Source of the DNA: Lentinula raphanica
Taxonomy: Eukaryota > Basidiomycota > Agaricomycetes > Agaricales > Omphalotaceae
NCBI GenBank assembly: GCA_027919835.1
Contig: JANVFP010000025.1
Location: forward strand, 1-64,000
DNA: 64,000 bases
Direction of reading: 5' to 3'
Below the pieces are notes generated by a model that was given only the letters and a program-made list of their open reading frames with translations, ran no database searches and was not told where the DNA came from. The position numbers and the translations under genes are program-made. Positions 11,483 through 23,447 of the stretch are shown here, one piece after another (position 1 is the first letter of the stretch; each line of letters begins with the position of its first letter).

Positions 11483-13615
11483 TCAAGGACCCACTCCCCA
11501 GACCTCAAGACCAACACACTCAAAAGAGACAGCCCTCCCTTTCTTGTCGCCAGGAGAGCAAAGTGGCTCATTGTCAAACGTCGGACAACGTGCAGATGAT
11601 CCATCGAAGAGCGAATCATCGAGGTATAAACCATATGCACCGTCCCTATGTGAATAGTCGGTTTTGCAGCAACGCTTGAATCAGATAGACAACTTACCCT
11701 CCGCCAAATGAGAGATACTCAGGTTCGCAAAGTGCCACGTACTCGTTCTTGCCTGTCCACTTGAACACTTGAAGATTGTCGTGGACATAGCGCCATAGGA
11801 ACCTATTGGAATTTCGGTAAGGGTCAAATCAAGAAATCTCCAACAAGGTTTGCATACGATTCACCACTACCGTAGTATCCCTTTCCTTTGCTCTGCCTAA
11901 TACCGTCACCCATATAGACTCCAAAGATAGCATCCCCAGAATCCTTCATCACAACCAATGCACCGACCTTGGTTGTGAATCCCGATCCAGTCTTGAGTTG
12001 TGGTTGATTTTCACACTTGTCGTAAAGGGTATGCAGGGAGATTCCGTGCTGGTCAAGAGAGTAAAGTAGGTTCCAGGAACGAGGTAGTCGTGCGAGCGCA
12101 GGAAGTCGTGAACGAATCTTTTAGATTATTAAGTCTCAGAACGGATACGAATACAGACAAGAGACAAAGACAGCGTACCTTCTCAGCTAAATTGACATCG
12201 AGAACTGCGATGGTGGGTTCCCTCCGCCCTTTCAGCTCTAAATTCCCAGCCTTTTTCTCAATAAGTCCTCCTATGCCCATTGTAGAAGGATTTGGAGACG
12301 GAGTTTGAGAGCGGGAATGAGGCTGCGAACTTGACGGAGGCGGTCCATTTATCATGTTTCTATCGATCGGCGAACTACTCCGAGAAATAGGTTGTTTTCC
12401 GGGAACATACAGTGAATGACTTGGCCCATTCGAACTTTTCCCAGTCTCCAACAATTCCCTGTCTAATGCCCCAGAATAGCCTTTGTCCCAGTCATATCCT
12501 TCCGGCTTGAAGCCCGGTGCACCAGTAGGCGTGACAAACACATGCGGTGCAAACGGTGAATGCTGTGAACCACCGTGTATGGTGGGCTGAGACGGGTTTG
12601 TTAATGTTGAGGATGATGCGAAAGAGGACGAAAGACTGGAAGCTAGAGCTGTAGGAAAAGGAAATGTTTGAGAGTGTCGCAAACCCCAAGAATCCGAGGA
12701 CGACGTTGATGGGACGCGGCTATGGTTGTTAGAAATGGGCGCAGATGGTGTTGTTGATGGCGGAGGATGCTCTCCTTCGGGCGTGCGAGGGAACGTTGAC
12801 GATTCAGAAGCAGATGATTTGAGTAAGGAAGACATCCACCTCGACGAGATGTTGGACAGGGTTTGGTAGGAGGGAGACTGGCTAAGGGTAGACTCGATCT
12901 CAGGGGCGCTTTCGGTGCGCGGGGAAGATAGGGCAGACGACGTCGAAGCAATGGGAGGAGCAGGCCCATGTGGCATGGATAATGTAGATTTTCGAGTCTG
13001 TAGTTGTGGCGAAGAGGATATTCTAACATGTCGAGATGAGTGTTGAGAGTTTGGTTGATGAGACTGGGTCACATAATCCTCTCCCGGTGTAGTAGAACCC
13101 GGTTTTGGCGTAAAGAAATCCAGATCGAGGTCCAAGAGTGTACCGGCAGCCTCTGGATTTGGAGATGTATCTCTGGGTCCTTGGGACAGCTTCGATCGAT
13201 TTTCCTCGTGCAGTAACTCATCCATAACATCCCTCTTGTTCCGCTCATGTGCAGCTTTGGCTTCTTGAGCAAAGCTATCAAAGAAAGACCAGCTGGGTGT
13301 TTTGACATGTCTGGAAGGAGGAGATGGTGCCGTGTTAGCTGAAGGCAAAGGAGTGAAGGACAAGGGGTCTTCGGCCGGCGGAACAGAGATGAAGGATCCA
13401 AATTCAGAATCAGGGGAGTTGGATGCTTCTTGCGTTTGTACAGGGCGTGTCATTGGTTTGAAGATCATATCAGACGGCGGCTCAGGCGATGCTCTGGGCG
13501 TGGGAGGTGAGAAAAGAGTCGCGAACTCTTCCTCGAGCTGTTCATCTGCGTCTGGTTTTGAAGAGGAAGAGGGAACGGGTATTAATGGAGGAAAAGAGTT
13601 TATTGATGTTTCCAT
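11483..13615 (-). CDS. OXR1: OXR1-like TLDc-domain protein
   Basis: TLDc proteins protect against oxidative damage, and several bind the V-ATPase. Four exons (13615-12179, 12117-11858, 11802-11698, 11645-11483) give 654 residues. The first about 450 residues are low-complexity Ser/Pro-rich and probably disordered. They contain an acidic EEEFATLF patch and a WSFFDSFAQEAKAAHERNKRD amphipathic stretch. The TLDc domain occupies the C-terminal about 180 residues: RLPRSWNLLYSLDQHGISL, LYDKCE, VVMKDSGDAIFGVYMGDGI, GYYGSGESFLWRY, EYVALCEPEYLSFGGGDGAYGLYL, and the terminal FECVGLEVWGVGP. All three introns lie in or next to TLDc. Divergent from the NDK-like gene, 647 bp apart. Confidence 0.93.
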
Positions 13616-14262
13616 GCCAGGCTAGTCGGTTATCTAGGTGGAAATGATTAGTCCTTCCGCAAGAGACAAAACAGCAGGTGGACAGACGCACTACAAAGAT
13701 TACTGAGATGGAATTTCACTTGAAAGTGCTTAACATACAGATTGTTTAACTAGATGCTTTTATTGCAGGCGCATCAGTCAGTGCTAGCGTGCAGAAAGCA
13801 TCTGCAGACCTATTCTCCTGAATACAGTCGTAGCCTGATTATCCTTGATTATAGCATACACTGAAGCGAGTTGAAACAAGTGAGGATTGCAAAATCAATT
13901 CTTGCTCTCGAATCAAAGAAGATGTGCACGCCTACATTCAGGCCGTCTTCGTGAGAGCGTTGACAAGGTGAGAGGCGTCGATGGGGCAGGTAGAAAGATG
14001 TGTCGTGGTTGTTGTCGACAACGACGCGCTTATAACTGATCATCATCACCGGCACCACCACGTGGCGTTGGATTTCCCAGTGAAGATGGAAGGAAATGGC
14101 TTTTTCAACCTCACACACTACAACCACCATCACACTAGGCCTGTTCTCCTTCTATTGAGCCCCAGTTGGCTCACATTTCTTATTCGTATCTAACATCTGC
14201 TTCTTATAACTTGAATATCTATCTTAAAAGGATTGGCGCCGTCTGCTTCGTTAACTTGCGGC
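13616..14262. promoter_or_regulatory. Divergent promoter region OXR1/NDK-like gene
   Basis: Shared upstream region of two divergent genes. No protein-coding signal. A small CAT/CAC-rich stretch (14041-14060, 14110-14135) is the only compositional feature noticed. Confidence 0.4.
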
Positions 14263-16042
14263 ATGGCTACTACTCCCCTATCCTCCGACGCTCCTTTCAA
14301 CTCTGAACATGAAGAAACTGTACACGTAGATAACGAAGACTCCTCTGTATACCCAGCGCCCGCAACTCCCCAACCCAAGATTACTAGAACTGTCGCGATC
14401 ATCAAGAATCATGCACTTGGTCATAGGTTTGATATCGAGTCGAAAATTCAAGAAGCTAGTTTTGAAGTAAGTGCTCATCCCGTCGAAAGCACCAATTCCA
14501 GCTACTGAAACGTATGCGCAGATAGTCAAAGAAAGACAAATGGATCTTGACGTATCCGATTTGGATACTTTGTACGAAATATTCGGGGAAGATGCAGAGT
14601 CTTTCGCTGAGTGCGTTACTTGTGCTCGATTCCATTACGTGTTCTTTCAACTTTGCTAACTTTTATCGTTAACAGTGGTCCTGTTTGGGTTTATGTCCTT
14701 GAACGACGACGTGCTGTCGAAGTCTTCCAGACTTTAATGGGCGATAAAGATCCTGAACTTGCCAAGCAGTCTGCTCCCCATTCCTTGCGAGCCTTATACG
14801 GCGTCTCTGTTCAACAGAACGCTGTCATGGGGTCTCCTGATTCTGAAATGGCCGAAATTCAAATAGCCTCACTCTTTGCCTCCTCACCTCCTTTCCCTAC
14901 TTCAGATCTACCTTCGGACGACGGTCGATTTGCTACTATGCGTTCTATATCCTCTTCCATATTGTCCAACCTGCGCAAAGCTACCAGTGACGAAGGCTAT
15001 GCCGCCTCTAATGTAACCAACGAAGGCAGCCGAGGCTCAGGAAGTGCGAAAGGGCTTGCAGCGAATGGAAAGCCCCTTTTCAAGGCTCGGGCGTTACCAA
15101 GTACTCATGAGAAACCGGATATCGTTCCACGGACGACTCGTGCTGCTGCTCTACGTGCAGGTGTTCCCCTGGAGAAGTCCCCTGGCCCACGTAAACCTCC
15201 CACGAAGGAGCAACTCGCGAAAACTTTCGCAAATGTTCCAGGTCACAAACGTACCGAGACGATAACGGTAGCATCTACAGCTGCACCCACCATAGCCCCT
15301 CGCTTGACCAAAGCAGCTGCTCTGCGGCTCGGTATTGCACCTCCCCCGCCGACGGTCAAAAAGCAGCCAAGTAGTTCATTCGATGGTGTTCCTGGACATA
15401 AACGGAGGGAAACTATCGCTGTTGCTTCAACCCAAGAACCCACTGTTAAACCGAAGCTCAACAAGAGCGCATCTTTGAGGGCCACAAAAGATAAAGCCCC
15501 GCCGACATCGTTCATGTGTACGTATTCTCACGGTTTTGTTGTGCAAAAGTTGATTTCTCGATCTACCAGTCCGCGGTCCCACTGAACCCAAATTACCCGG
15601 TAGAAGCAACTCTCGATTATCTGTCAATGAGGGCGCAGGCAGTGTAGGCAGACATTCGCGTCCCTCTTCAGTTGCATCGACACGTGCTCCTCCAAGCTCT
15701 TCATTTTCGTCGCTCGCCAGTCGATCCAATACCAGCTCTCGTCCTTCGGTGATTTCCAGATTCAACAGCACTGATAGTGTCACCAGACCCGGCAGCGGTA
15801 CAAATAACACAAGTACTACATCCTCACCAGCCTCTGAGGTTGTCGACAAACCAAAGCTCAAGAGTCGTCCGAGCAGTGTCGCACTTCCACCGAGTATAGC
15901 TCCTCGTACCAATAAGAGCGCGGCTCTCAGGGCAGCAAAGAAGGAGCAGGAAGCTGCTGCTGCTGCTGCCCTCGCGGCGAAGCAACAGAGAAGAGCCTCA
16001 AGACCTCCACCTTCTAGCATGCCAAAAAGCTTGATTGTCTGA
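14263..16042 (+). CDS. NDK-like pseudoenzyme with a Ser/Pro-rich repeat tail
   Basis: Four exons (14263-14466, 14522-14610, 14676-15517, 15570-16042), 535 residues. The ATG at 14263 was chosen because no other in-frame ATG precedes the NDK fold. Residues about 43-200 follow a nucleoside diphosphate kinase: VAIIKNHALGH, a helical segment, GPVWVYVLERRRAVE, SLRALYGVS, QNAVMGSPDSEMAEIQIASLF. In active NDKs the equivalent of N-A-V-M-G-S is N-x-x-H-G-S, where His carries the phosphate. Here Met replaces it, and the first block has N-H instead of K-P-D, so nucleotide transfer is not expected. The rest is a basic, probably disordered tail with at least four copies of a P-x-I-x-P-R-x-T-K-A-A-A-L-R unit and two copies of VPGHKRxETIxVAST. 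The tail ends in an Ala/Gln coiled-coil-like run. Role unknown; a scaffold is one possibility. Confidence 0.85.
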
Positions 16043-16634
16043 ACGTTGGTCTAATGTGATGGGGAATTTTCACGAGCCGTTATTCCATTTCATCCTCGGG
16101 TTTCCCAATGAGTGTATCTTTGTTTTCATTTATCTCTTCATCTTCAATCAGTATATCTTGTTTTTTCTATGCATGCCATTCCTGTTTAAAAGTTTCACTT
16201 ATGCTTTGTTCTTCTCCAAAGATTTGGATTTACGGTTTAACAACGGGATCAGTATACTCAATGGCGGTATCTTCGTCATTTGAGTGGAGGGGAATGCGTC
16301 TTAGCTAGATCTATGCTTTTGCATTGTCCCCCCTTATGTTATATAGCAAAGACTTTACGTTTCTCGTTTTTGACTGTTATCGCCTGGAGTCTGTATTCAC
16401 CTCGTTCTTTGACATATCGCGGGATGGGTTCGAACTTACTACACCTACTCAAGCATTTCAGTCCAGCTCTTCGTTGCGGGACTTCGAATACGGTATGTTC
16501 ATACCTAGACCTCGGAGCTGCTTCGTCACTCAGTCGCCAAGATCAGCGAGAATCGTCAACTTCGAGCGAGCTTTGGACGACCCGAGAAACTCAACACCGA
16601 CGAACCATTTAGAACATCGTGACTATGTTGCTCT

Positions 16635-17012
16635 CAATGGTAATCTATGATTGACGCTGCCTTGGCATCGACATCTCGGGAGAATACTTGGAATGAGGGT
16701 AAGTGATACGCGGCAAAAAGATTCGAATGAATATCGTGTTCGTCGTTCGATGAAGTACTGGCTACCATCTACATAGTTCAACCTCGCTATCGTTTTGACG
16801 TGCACGTCTCGGTAAACCTCGAGAAGACAAGATGAATGTCTGGATAACGAGGACCTTCACAACGTACATGTTCCCGCTCGAAGAAAGGTCTATATGCTTG
16901 GTCCATACTCAACGGACAATGAGAAACAAGCAGTACCTCGCGACGTCGAGATGGCAGGGTACCCCTGGAATGATTGAGGATATGGGGAGTGCAGCGGAAT
17001 GCGGAATCCCGT
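16635..17012. repeat. Diverged direct repeat, copy 1
   Basis: Aligns by eye to 17673-18043. Shared anchors include GATTGA(C/T)GCTGCCTTG, CGGGAGAATACT, ATCGTGTTCG, TTTGACGTGCACGTC, TGGTCCAT and ACGTCGAGATGG. Indels break all frames between the copies. No intact coding sequence on either strand. Confidence 0.7.
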
Positions 17013-17672
17013 TTCGCGAATCAGTCAGAGATTTTTCCTCTACTGGCAGAAGCTGTGTGTCCTCCCGTGGCCTAGTACCAGGCCGCATTGAAATTGGTCG
17101 GGACTCGGACTCGACGCCTAAATGGATTGCCCCGACTGTACCATCACCGCAGATGACAAGGCTGACAGTGACGTTTCTGCATGAATTCCATGGTTTTTGA
17201 CTTTTTCGAATTTTCCTCTCCGAATTCGGTGAATGGGGCCAGATTTGTAGAACAATGCTCTACGATCTACCTGATGGCGGTATGTTGATTTTTCGAGAAT
17301 GCGCCGCATACTTCCGATAGAAACATATCTTCATGATGCTCCTTCCGGTTCTAAGCGTATCGCGGGATGAATCGCACCTGGGGCAAATGGCTTACTCACC
17401 TCGAATAACTGCCTGAGTACGTCGTCATCACGGTATTTTCAAAATCGGTATGCTTTCGCTCCTCGTAATGTTATAGTCAACCTTGTGGCCTAAACTTCGT
17501 TGATGAAGCTCGTCTCCTCGTTGTAGAAATGTGCGTTGATTGCCTACCTCAATCAACATTTGGATAATGTTAAGCCCAGCCTGGACCATGGCAGTACAAC
17601 TCGTCTAGTAGGTCGTGACCAAGATCATTTCTTAGTAAAAAACAATGCAGCTTACTACAAAGGAAGGTCCAC

Positions 17673-18043
17673 AGTGGCAATCCATGATTGATGCTGCCTT
17701 GACCGTGACATTGACATCACGGGAGAATACTCAGCATGAGTGGTGCGCGGCTACAAACAGACGAGCGAAGATCGTGTTCGACGAGGAGCTGGCTACCTTC
17801 GAGCTCGCTATCTCTTTGACGTGCACGTCGCGGCTTTTTTTTCGGGAAGGAGGACAGTATGGATGTGTAAAGAATGAGTGCCTTTACAATGTACCTATTC
17901 CGCTCGAAGGGAAAACATATATTCACAGTGGTTGGTCCATTCCCAACGGATGATGAGGCGACAGTACCTCAGGACGTCGAGATGGAGGAATACCCCTGGA
18001 ATAATTAAGACCTCGGGAGGGCAACGAAATGCAGAGTCCCATT
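17673..18043. repeat. Diverged direct repeat, copy 2
   Basis: Second copy of the repeat at 16635-17012, in the same orientation. This copy has slightly more open reading frame (17645-17953, plus), but its protein is not recognisable. Confidence 0.7.
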
Positions 18044-20039
18044 GCATGTGTTACAGCATAGTGTAGGAGTCAGAAGCCTGTGTACGATCATAATTGTTGT
18101 GAGAGCCTTTGACCCGGAAAACGAGAAGCTCGGAGAAAATCAGTCATAATCCGACCTGAATACCGTTTGATTGCCACTGACTGAGTTTCATGGTCAATCT
18201 TGACCTTCTCATTGACGCTGGCAAAATCAAGTCCAGGACGATGGAATACTTCAAGTGTTCGGCGGAGACGTGTATGTGGAGCACAAGAATACAAGAGCAA
18301 GCGCACAGAATTGTATGTGTTGCATGCACGGGTTTAAGCATCTTACAAGAAACAATGAATCGGTACCGCCTGTATTCCAAGGGTGGTGTAATAGCTGTCG
18401 AAGGGTACTATGCAGGTGGTTCCCAAAGTCAATCTGGCAGCTAAAGAATAACTCATCGGCGAGGGTGGGTGAGTTGACCGTATCAGAAGCTCTCAGAGAT
18501 CCGCGAAAACAGGATTTCGCCTCAAAGAGGACGAGTCCGATGTATCCACAATTCGAAATGATAGAACCATATGATTTCCTGTAGGCAGTGTATCAATCAG
18601 ATTTGACTTACGAAGACCTTCTGGTACATTGGATTTGAGATAATTACTGGAAAGAAAGCCAGCGCCGAGGCCTTAGTCCCCGTGTATGAAGTCTCTAGAG
18701 TCTGTGGCAGCCAGCTTGTAGTAGAGGGAAAGGAAGATCGGATTCATGAAATTTCTCCGTCGCAACCACGGGCGTTTATTGAGCGCTTATTCTACCTGCT
18801 CCGCTCGCGGTCCGGGTCGAGGTTTGTTCTCTTCCTTTGATTCAACCTTTCCTTTGTTACAACCTGTAACAACTCTTTTCTCATCCTACAACTCTTCTCA
18901 CCTAACAAACTTATCTACCTATCTTGACAGCTTCAAAGCTCAGATGATTCATAACGGATTTTCTTTGGAAATCATTTTCCAGACTGGACTGGAACCTACC
19001 ACACAAGAAATTTTCTGGCGTTTTGACGGTTGCGGCTGGGTACCTTGTTAAACAACGTCCGACACCTTCTTGTCAAAAAATTTCCAAGTGTATTCTATTC
19101 CTCATGGCAGTTTATCGTTGTAAGGCGGGAGGGATTGTGCAATCCAGTCTGCGATAGCGACTCTTTATCTTCAAGAATCAACCGACATCTGCTTTCCAAA
19201 TGGGCCTGGAGATAAAATATGACTTCCGAAAGCTTCTACAAGGATTTGCAATCTGAATCCAAAGAAGCTTGTCGAATCGTATCGATAACTCCCGTCAATT
19301 CGTCACGCTGATCATTGATACCCACATGCGTTTCACGGTAAAATGAATGGCGGTCAGAGTGAAAGATCAAGACAGTGTGTATCTGTTTTTTGCTTACTTC
19401 CGGTCAACGCTCACATTCGAAGCCATTATCATCAAGCTAGACCCGCGGTGTCGTTCGCTCCCAATATTTCCCGTTGCCGCCGCAGGCCTGGCCGGTCGAG
19501 TTACACCAATTTCCGTCATCTGCGTGTACATCAAACTCCCTCTCAGTTATACCAAATGCGCCACTGTGGTCTGCGGAGGTCAAGAACATAGCATTATTCT
19601 ACGACCGAATGAATATTCACCGCTCAGAAGAGAATCCATCAATAAAGGGTACATGCGGAATCTGTGTTTGAAATCAGATCGGGGGTCCCTAAGGGCGCAA
19701 CAGCATAGCTGTGTAAGCTCCCGGCACCTCAAAATGTCGAAATATCAACTTCACAAGATACATGCTTCATTTGAACTGTTCTGCCCCTTAGCTTTTTGAT
19801 AGATGACCGACCACTGTTATCAAACACAATTCTACAGGGCGTTGTGTTCACTCTGTGTGCAGTGTTCCGACATGTCAGATCATATCCACCCAGGATCACC
19901 CGTTTGGATGTAAAATCCACCGAGAATCAATGAATTAATTCTGAGGTATTAAAGCCTGCGTTCAGAAACATTTTTTCTGCATCTCCAGTCGCCAGACTTG
20001 CAGCTTCAAGGTCTACGTCACTTACCTGCCGCAGCCAAG

Positions 20040-22042
20040 ATGAGTCAATCATTCGCAAAGGTAAGTCTTGAAATTCCTGCTACTTCGTCCGTTTCTGAAC
20101 CATGAGGGCTTAGCTATCTCCTAATGAAAAGGACAAGGTCGCTGAACCGCCTGCTGTCCATATGATATCCGCGAAATCATCTATCACCTTCGAAGCGGAA
20201 CATGCAGCTGGGGCTTTGCCCAAAGACTTGGCTCCGTCTGATTCCCTAGAAGAGAAGCGCTCTTCTCTTTCGTTAGACGAAAAAGCCATCTCTTGGGAGG
20301 ACTTCTACAACGACGACTACTCAGATAAAAAGCAAAACCGTTTGGTCCGTAACTTGCGATTCCAAATCTTCAACATATATCGTCGACTGTTCAGCGTTGT
20401 GTTCATAGCCAACATGGCTATATTCATCGCTTTTTGTGTCCGCGGCGCTAGCGTACCCAAGCTGGGTGAAATAGCAATTGCAAACCTCTTCGTCGCGATT
20501 CTATGTCGCCAGGACTATGTCATTAATGCTCTTTTCTTCGTACTCTGCTCTGCACCCAAATCGTAAGTGGCTGCTTAGTTTCTCATACAACATTGGGTTA
20601 ATTCAATTGCCATTAGCTTGCCATTGTGGATTCGACTGAAACTCTGTCGCGTGTACAGCCTTCCTGGCGGTATTCATTCAGGGTCTGCGATATCGGGTAC
20701 TATCTGGCTGATTCTATTCGTCGGTCAAGCAACAAGGAATTTTGTTGAAGGTGGAGAGGTCAGCATTAATTCCACCCTCCAATATATAGATGAAACTGAT
20801 TGTGTTCCAGGTATCTCCAGCTACACTCGGGGTCACGTATTCGATCCTGTTGCTTCTCCTCGCAATTATTCTTTTTGCGTACCCCTCGTTGAGGAGCAAA
20901 CAACATGACGCTTTTGAGTATATTCACCGATTCATGGGATGGACAGTTGTCGGACTGGTTTGGGCTCAGGTATAATCTTTTCCCACATACACGCTTTCAT
21001 GTGTTTGGCTGAGCTTATCTACGCTATGAAGGTCGTCTTGCTCAACAACGATTACAAGGGAGCCCTGTCATTAGCGCATGCCCTAAGAACAAATCCAACA
21101 TTCTGGTTGGTGGTAGTTCTGACGGGTAAGTCAGAATATGAACCATCGCATCGTAGCTAATCTGATTTCACCTTTTTTAGCCTCTATAGCTCTGCGTATG
21201 TTCGATCTCTGATCAGATTTCTGCAATATACTGAAAAGCAAATCAAGCATGGACAAGACTTCGGAAGGAAACGGTTCGAAGCGAGGTGCTTTCCAATCAT
21301 GCTTTGAGACTCTACTTTGATTACGGTAATTCATTTGAAGTTACCCCCCTTTGCTGAACCATCTGATTTTCGTACCAGATGAACCTGTTCCCGGTAGCTT
21401 CATCCGGATATCAAACGAACCACTCCTTGACTGGCATAGTTTCGCCACTATCAGCGAACCCGGAAAAAAGGGTTTTTCAATCGTTATTTCTAGAGCTGGG
21501 GACTGGACCAGTTCAATGATTGCTTCTCCACCGCCTCAAGTCTGGGTAAAAGGCATACCTGTAACAGGTGAAATTTATCCTGCGACCCATTGTACTCAGT
21601 ATGTACTAAATTGACCAACAGGCGTCATGCGAATTGTTCCTCTATTCAGACGAGTGGTTGTCGTGGCCACCGGAAGTGGGATCGGTCCCTGCGCTCCTCA
21701 TGTTTTCGCGAAGCGATCGACCATTCAACTGCTCTGGTCAGCACCGAATGTTCGGGAGACATTTGGAGACAAGCTTGTCGATTCGTTATTGGAAGCATCA
21801 CCCAACGCTGTGATCTATGGTCAGTACATTGTTTTGCTTTCTTAACATCGTCCTTACCACGAAGACCCACAGATACTCGCAAGAACGGGAAGCCCGACAT
21901 GGTAAAACTCGTTGCTCGTATGGTGAAGGAGTTTGAGGCAGAGGCAGTGTGCATCATCTCAAATCCACCCCTGACGAGAAAAGTTGTTTATGGAATGATG
22001 AGTAGAGGGATTCCTGCTTTTGGAGCAATCTGGGATTCCTAG
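20040..22042 (+). CDS. TmpA-like integral membrane flavin/NAD-binding reductase (stand-alone)
   Basis: Member of the fungal family typified by Aspergillus nidulans TmpA, membrane oxidoreductases linked to developmental signalling. Substrate unknown. Ten exons (20040-20060, 20132-20562, 20617-20758, 20811-20969, 21032-21125, 21181-21199, 21258-21325, 21379-21567, 21622-21819, 21873-22042) give 496 residues. The N-terminal about 90 residues are soluble and acidic. Membrane segments follow: VVFIANMAIFIAFCV, AIANLFVAIL, the region around WLILFVGQATRNF, and YSILLLLLAIILFAY. The membrane part carries His residues (YIHRFMGW). The cytosolic reductase part has PVPGSFIRIS (flavin-binding-like), KGFSIVISRAGDWT and VVVATGSGIGPCAPHV (NAD(P)-binding), and ends GIPAFGAIWDS. 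Exon 6 is only 19 nt, and its 5' splice site (GTTCGA) is weak, so that join is the least certain. Paralogues at 25612 (dead) and 40068 (fused to an adenylation domain). Confidence 0.85.
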
Positions 22043-23447
22043 ATGTTTGGATGCTCATCGAATTATCTTGGCCTCCTTCCGGTTCCAACGAATCACAGTC
22101 TTTGAAACTCATGTAGATTACTTGTTTACGAATAGTGTACTTGATGTGCACCTAGATTATGCATCATGTTGAAGGGTTCAATCTGTTTAGACCCATCGTG
22201 TTCCGAACGAATACACAGATGGCCTTTTGGATTACTTGCTCTATCTTTCGGTTATTCCACTAGCTCTGATCGGACTCATTACTGCGAGCTGTTTGCTGTT
22301 CAGTACTTACGGTGCATCTCTCGGGTTGCTCGTGTTTCAGTTAAATTTCGGAGGCATGCCCGGAGTCCTAGGGCAGCTAAGAAAGAGTCCCTCCACACTG
22401 AATGAAGTTTTCTGTTGTTCAACACATCGATGTCATACTATGAGTTCAATTTCTAGTGAGGGAGGATATGTAAGTATTATTACACGGAATTGCAAGCAAT
22501 AACAGGCGATAAACTGAAGAAACAATGAGGATAAACTTCGTTTGAACAGTTTATTGGATATTTGAAGAAATTTATCCTAGTGAGAGTCAGTACGCACTGC
22601 TTTCCTGATGTTCATGGTCCAATCCTTGAGGATGTTCAATCCCTCGGCATTCGATGAATATTATCTTGAGGTATCAACGCTTATCAAAGCCTGCGTTGGT
22701 TGTTTTTCTTTCCTACATCTCAAGCCTCGAGGCGCCAGGCAAGCTCTTCACACCATCGGGATTTAATGAATTATATCCTGAGGTATTAAAGACTGCGTTG
22801 GGTTTTTACGAGTCCGAATGAAAAGAGGAATCGTTTCTATGGCTGTTGAGAGTTGCCATCTATGGTAACCCCTCCTTCCATATAAGGAGCGATGTCACAA
22901 ATTTTACGAATTCATTGTACTCTCATTGTGACACTGTTCACTCCCATTGTGACCTTTTGTGACTTTTTGTCCACAACGCTACGCCGCCGCCTACGCGTTT
23001 TCCATACGCTCGCTCTACGATCCTCTCCTTTCCCTTCTCTATCACCAACTTTATTATCAACTAGATTTCACAAATTCTCTATACACACTATGCCTCTCAT
23101 CTAACGCCATCTCTGTCAAACTCTTTGTCGCTCCATCTGTGTCTGGATCAAAAATCTGCCTCTCTCTCATCGCTTCACAAATCACTGTATTTGTCTCTTG
23201 GCCTCTTTCTGCCTGCGAGAACAGGTTGCGCGGCACCCTCCATCCTCAATTGACCCTTTGCTTTTGATATGAGCCACATCTACAACCGATCTCATAAGCC
23301 ACCGATGTGCCTTTCATAAGTTTATCTAGAACGCCTTACCTGTGTGTATGAACATTATATTCCTTAGGACCAGCCGCGCTTTCATGTCACGACCCTTTAC
23401 AATACCCACGACACCACACCTTCGGACCCCACTCAGACAAACTCGAT
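22043..23447. other. Region between TmpA-like gene and HAT2 relic; no confident gene
   Basis: Two short copies of the 5' flank of the TmpA-like gene lie here (about 22654-22720 and 22763-22800; shared core TGAGGTATTAAAGxCTGCGTT, also at 19938), suggesting old local duplications. A hydrophobic open frame at 22227-22380 (start MDYLLYLSVIPLALIG) could be a membrane-protein fragment but has no partner exons that I can see. Confidence 0.45.

Larger units (their letters stand above)
16043..20039. other. Gene-poor region with a diverged direct duplication
   Basis: About 4 kb without a convincing gene. It holds the two copies of a diverged repeat (16635-17012, 17673-18043). Open frames at 18746-19051 and 19347-19799 have no family resemblance, and I do not call them genes. 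The last about 110 bp (from 19929) is the 5' flank of the TmpA-like gene, and fragments of it recur near 22660 and 22763. Confidence 0.5.

Noticed and set aside
16420..16440. GGTTCGAAC, B-box-like sequence of a tRNA gene
   Set aside because: No A box or cloverleaf can be formed around it.
19347..19799. 150-codon plus-strand frame
   Set aside because: No family resemblance, no promoter or splice context, and atypical composition; treated as chance in gene-poor sequence.
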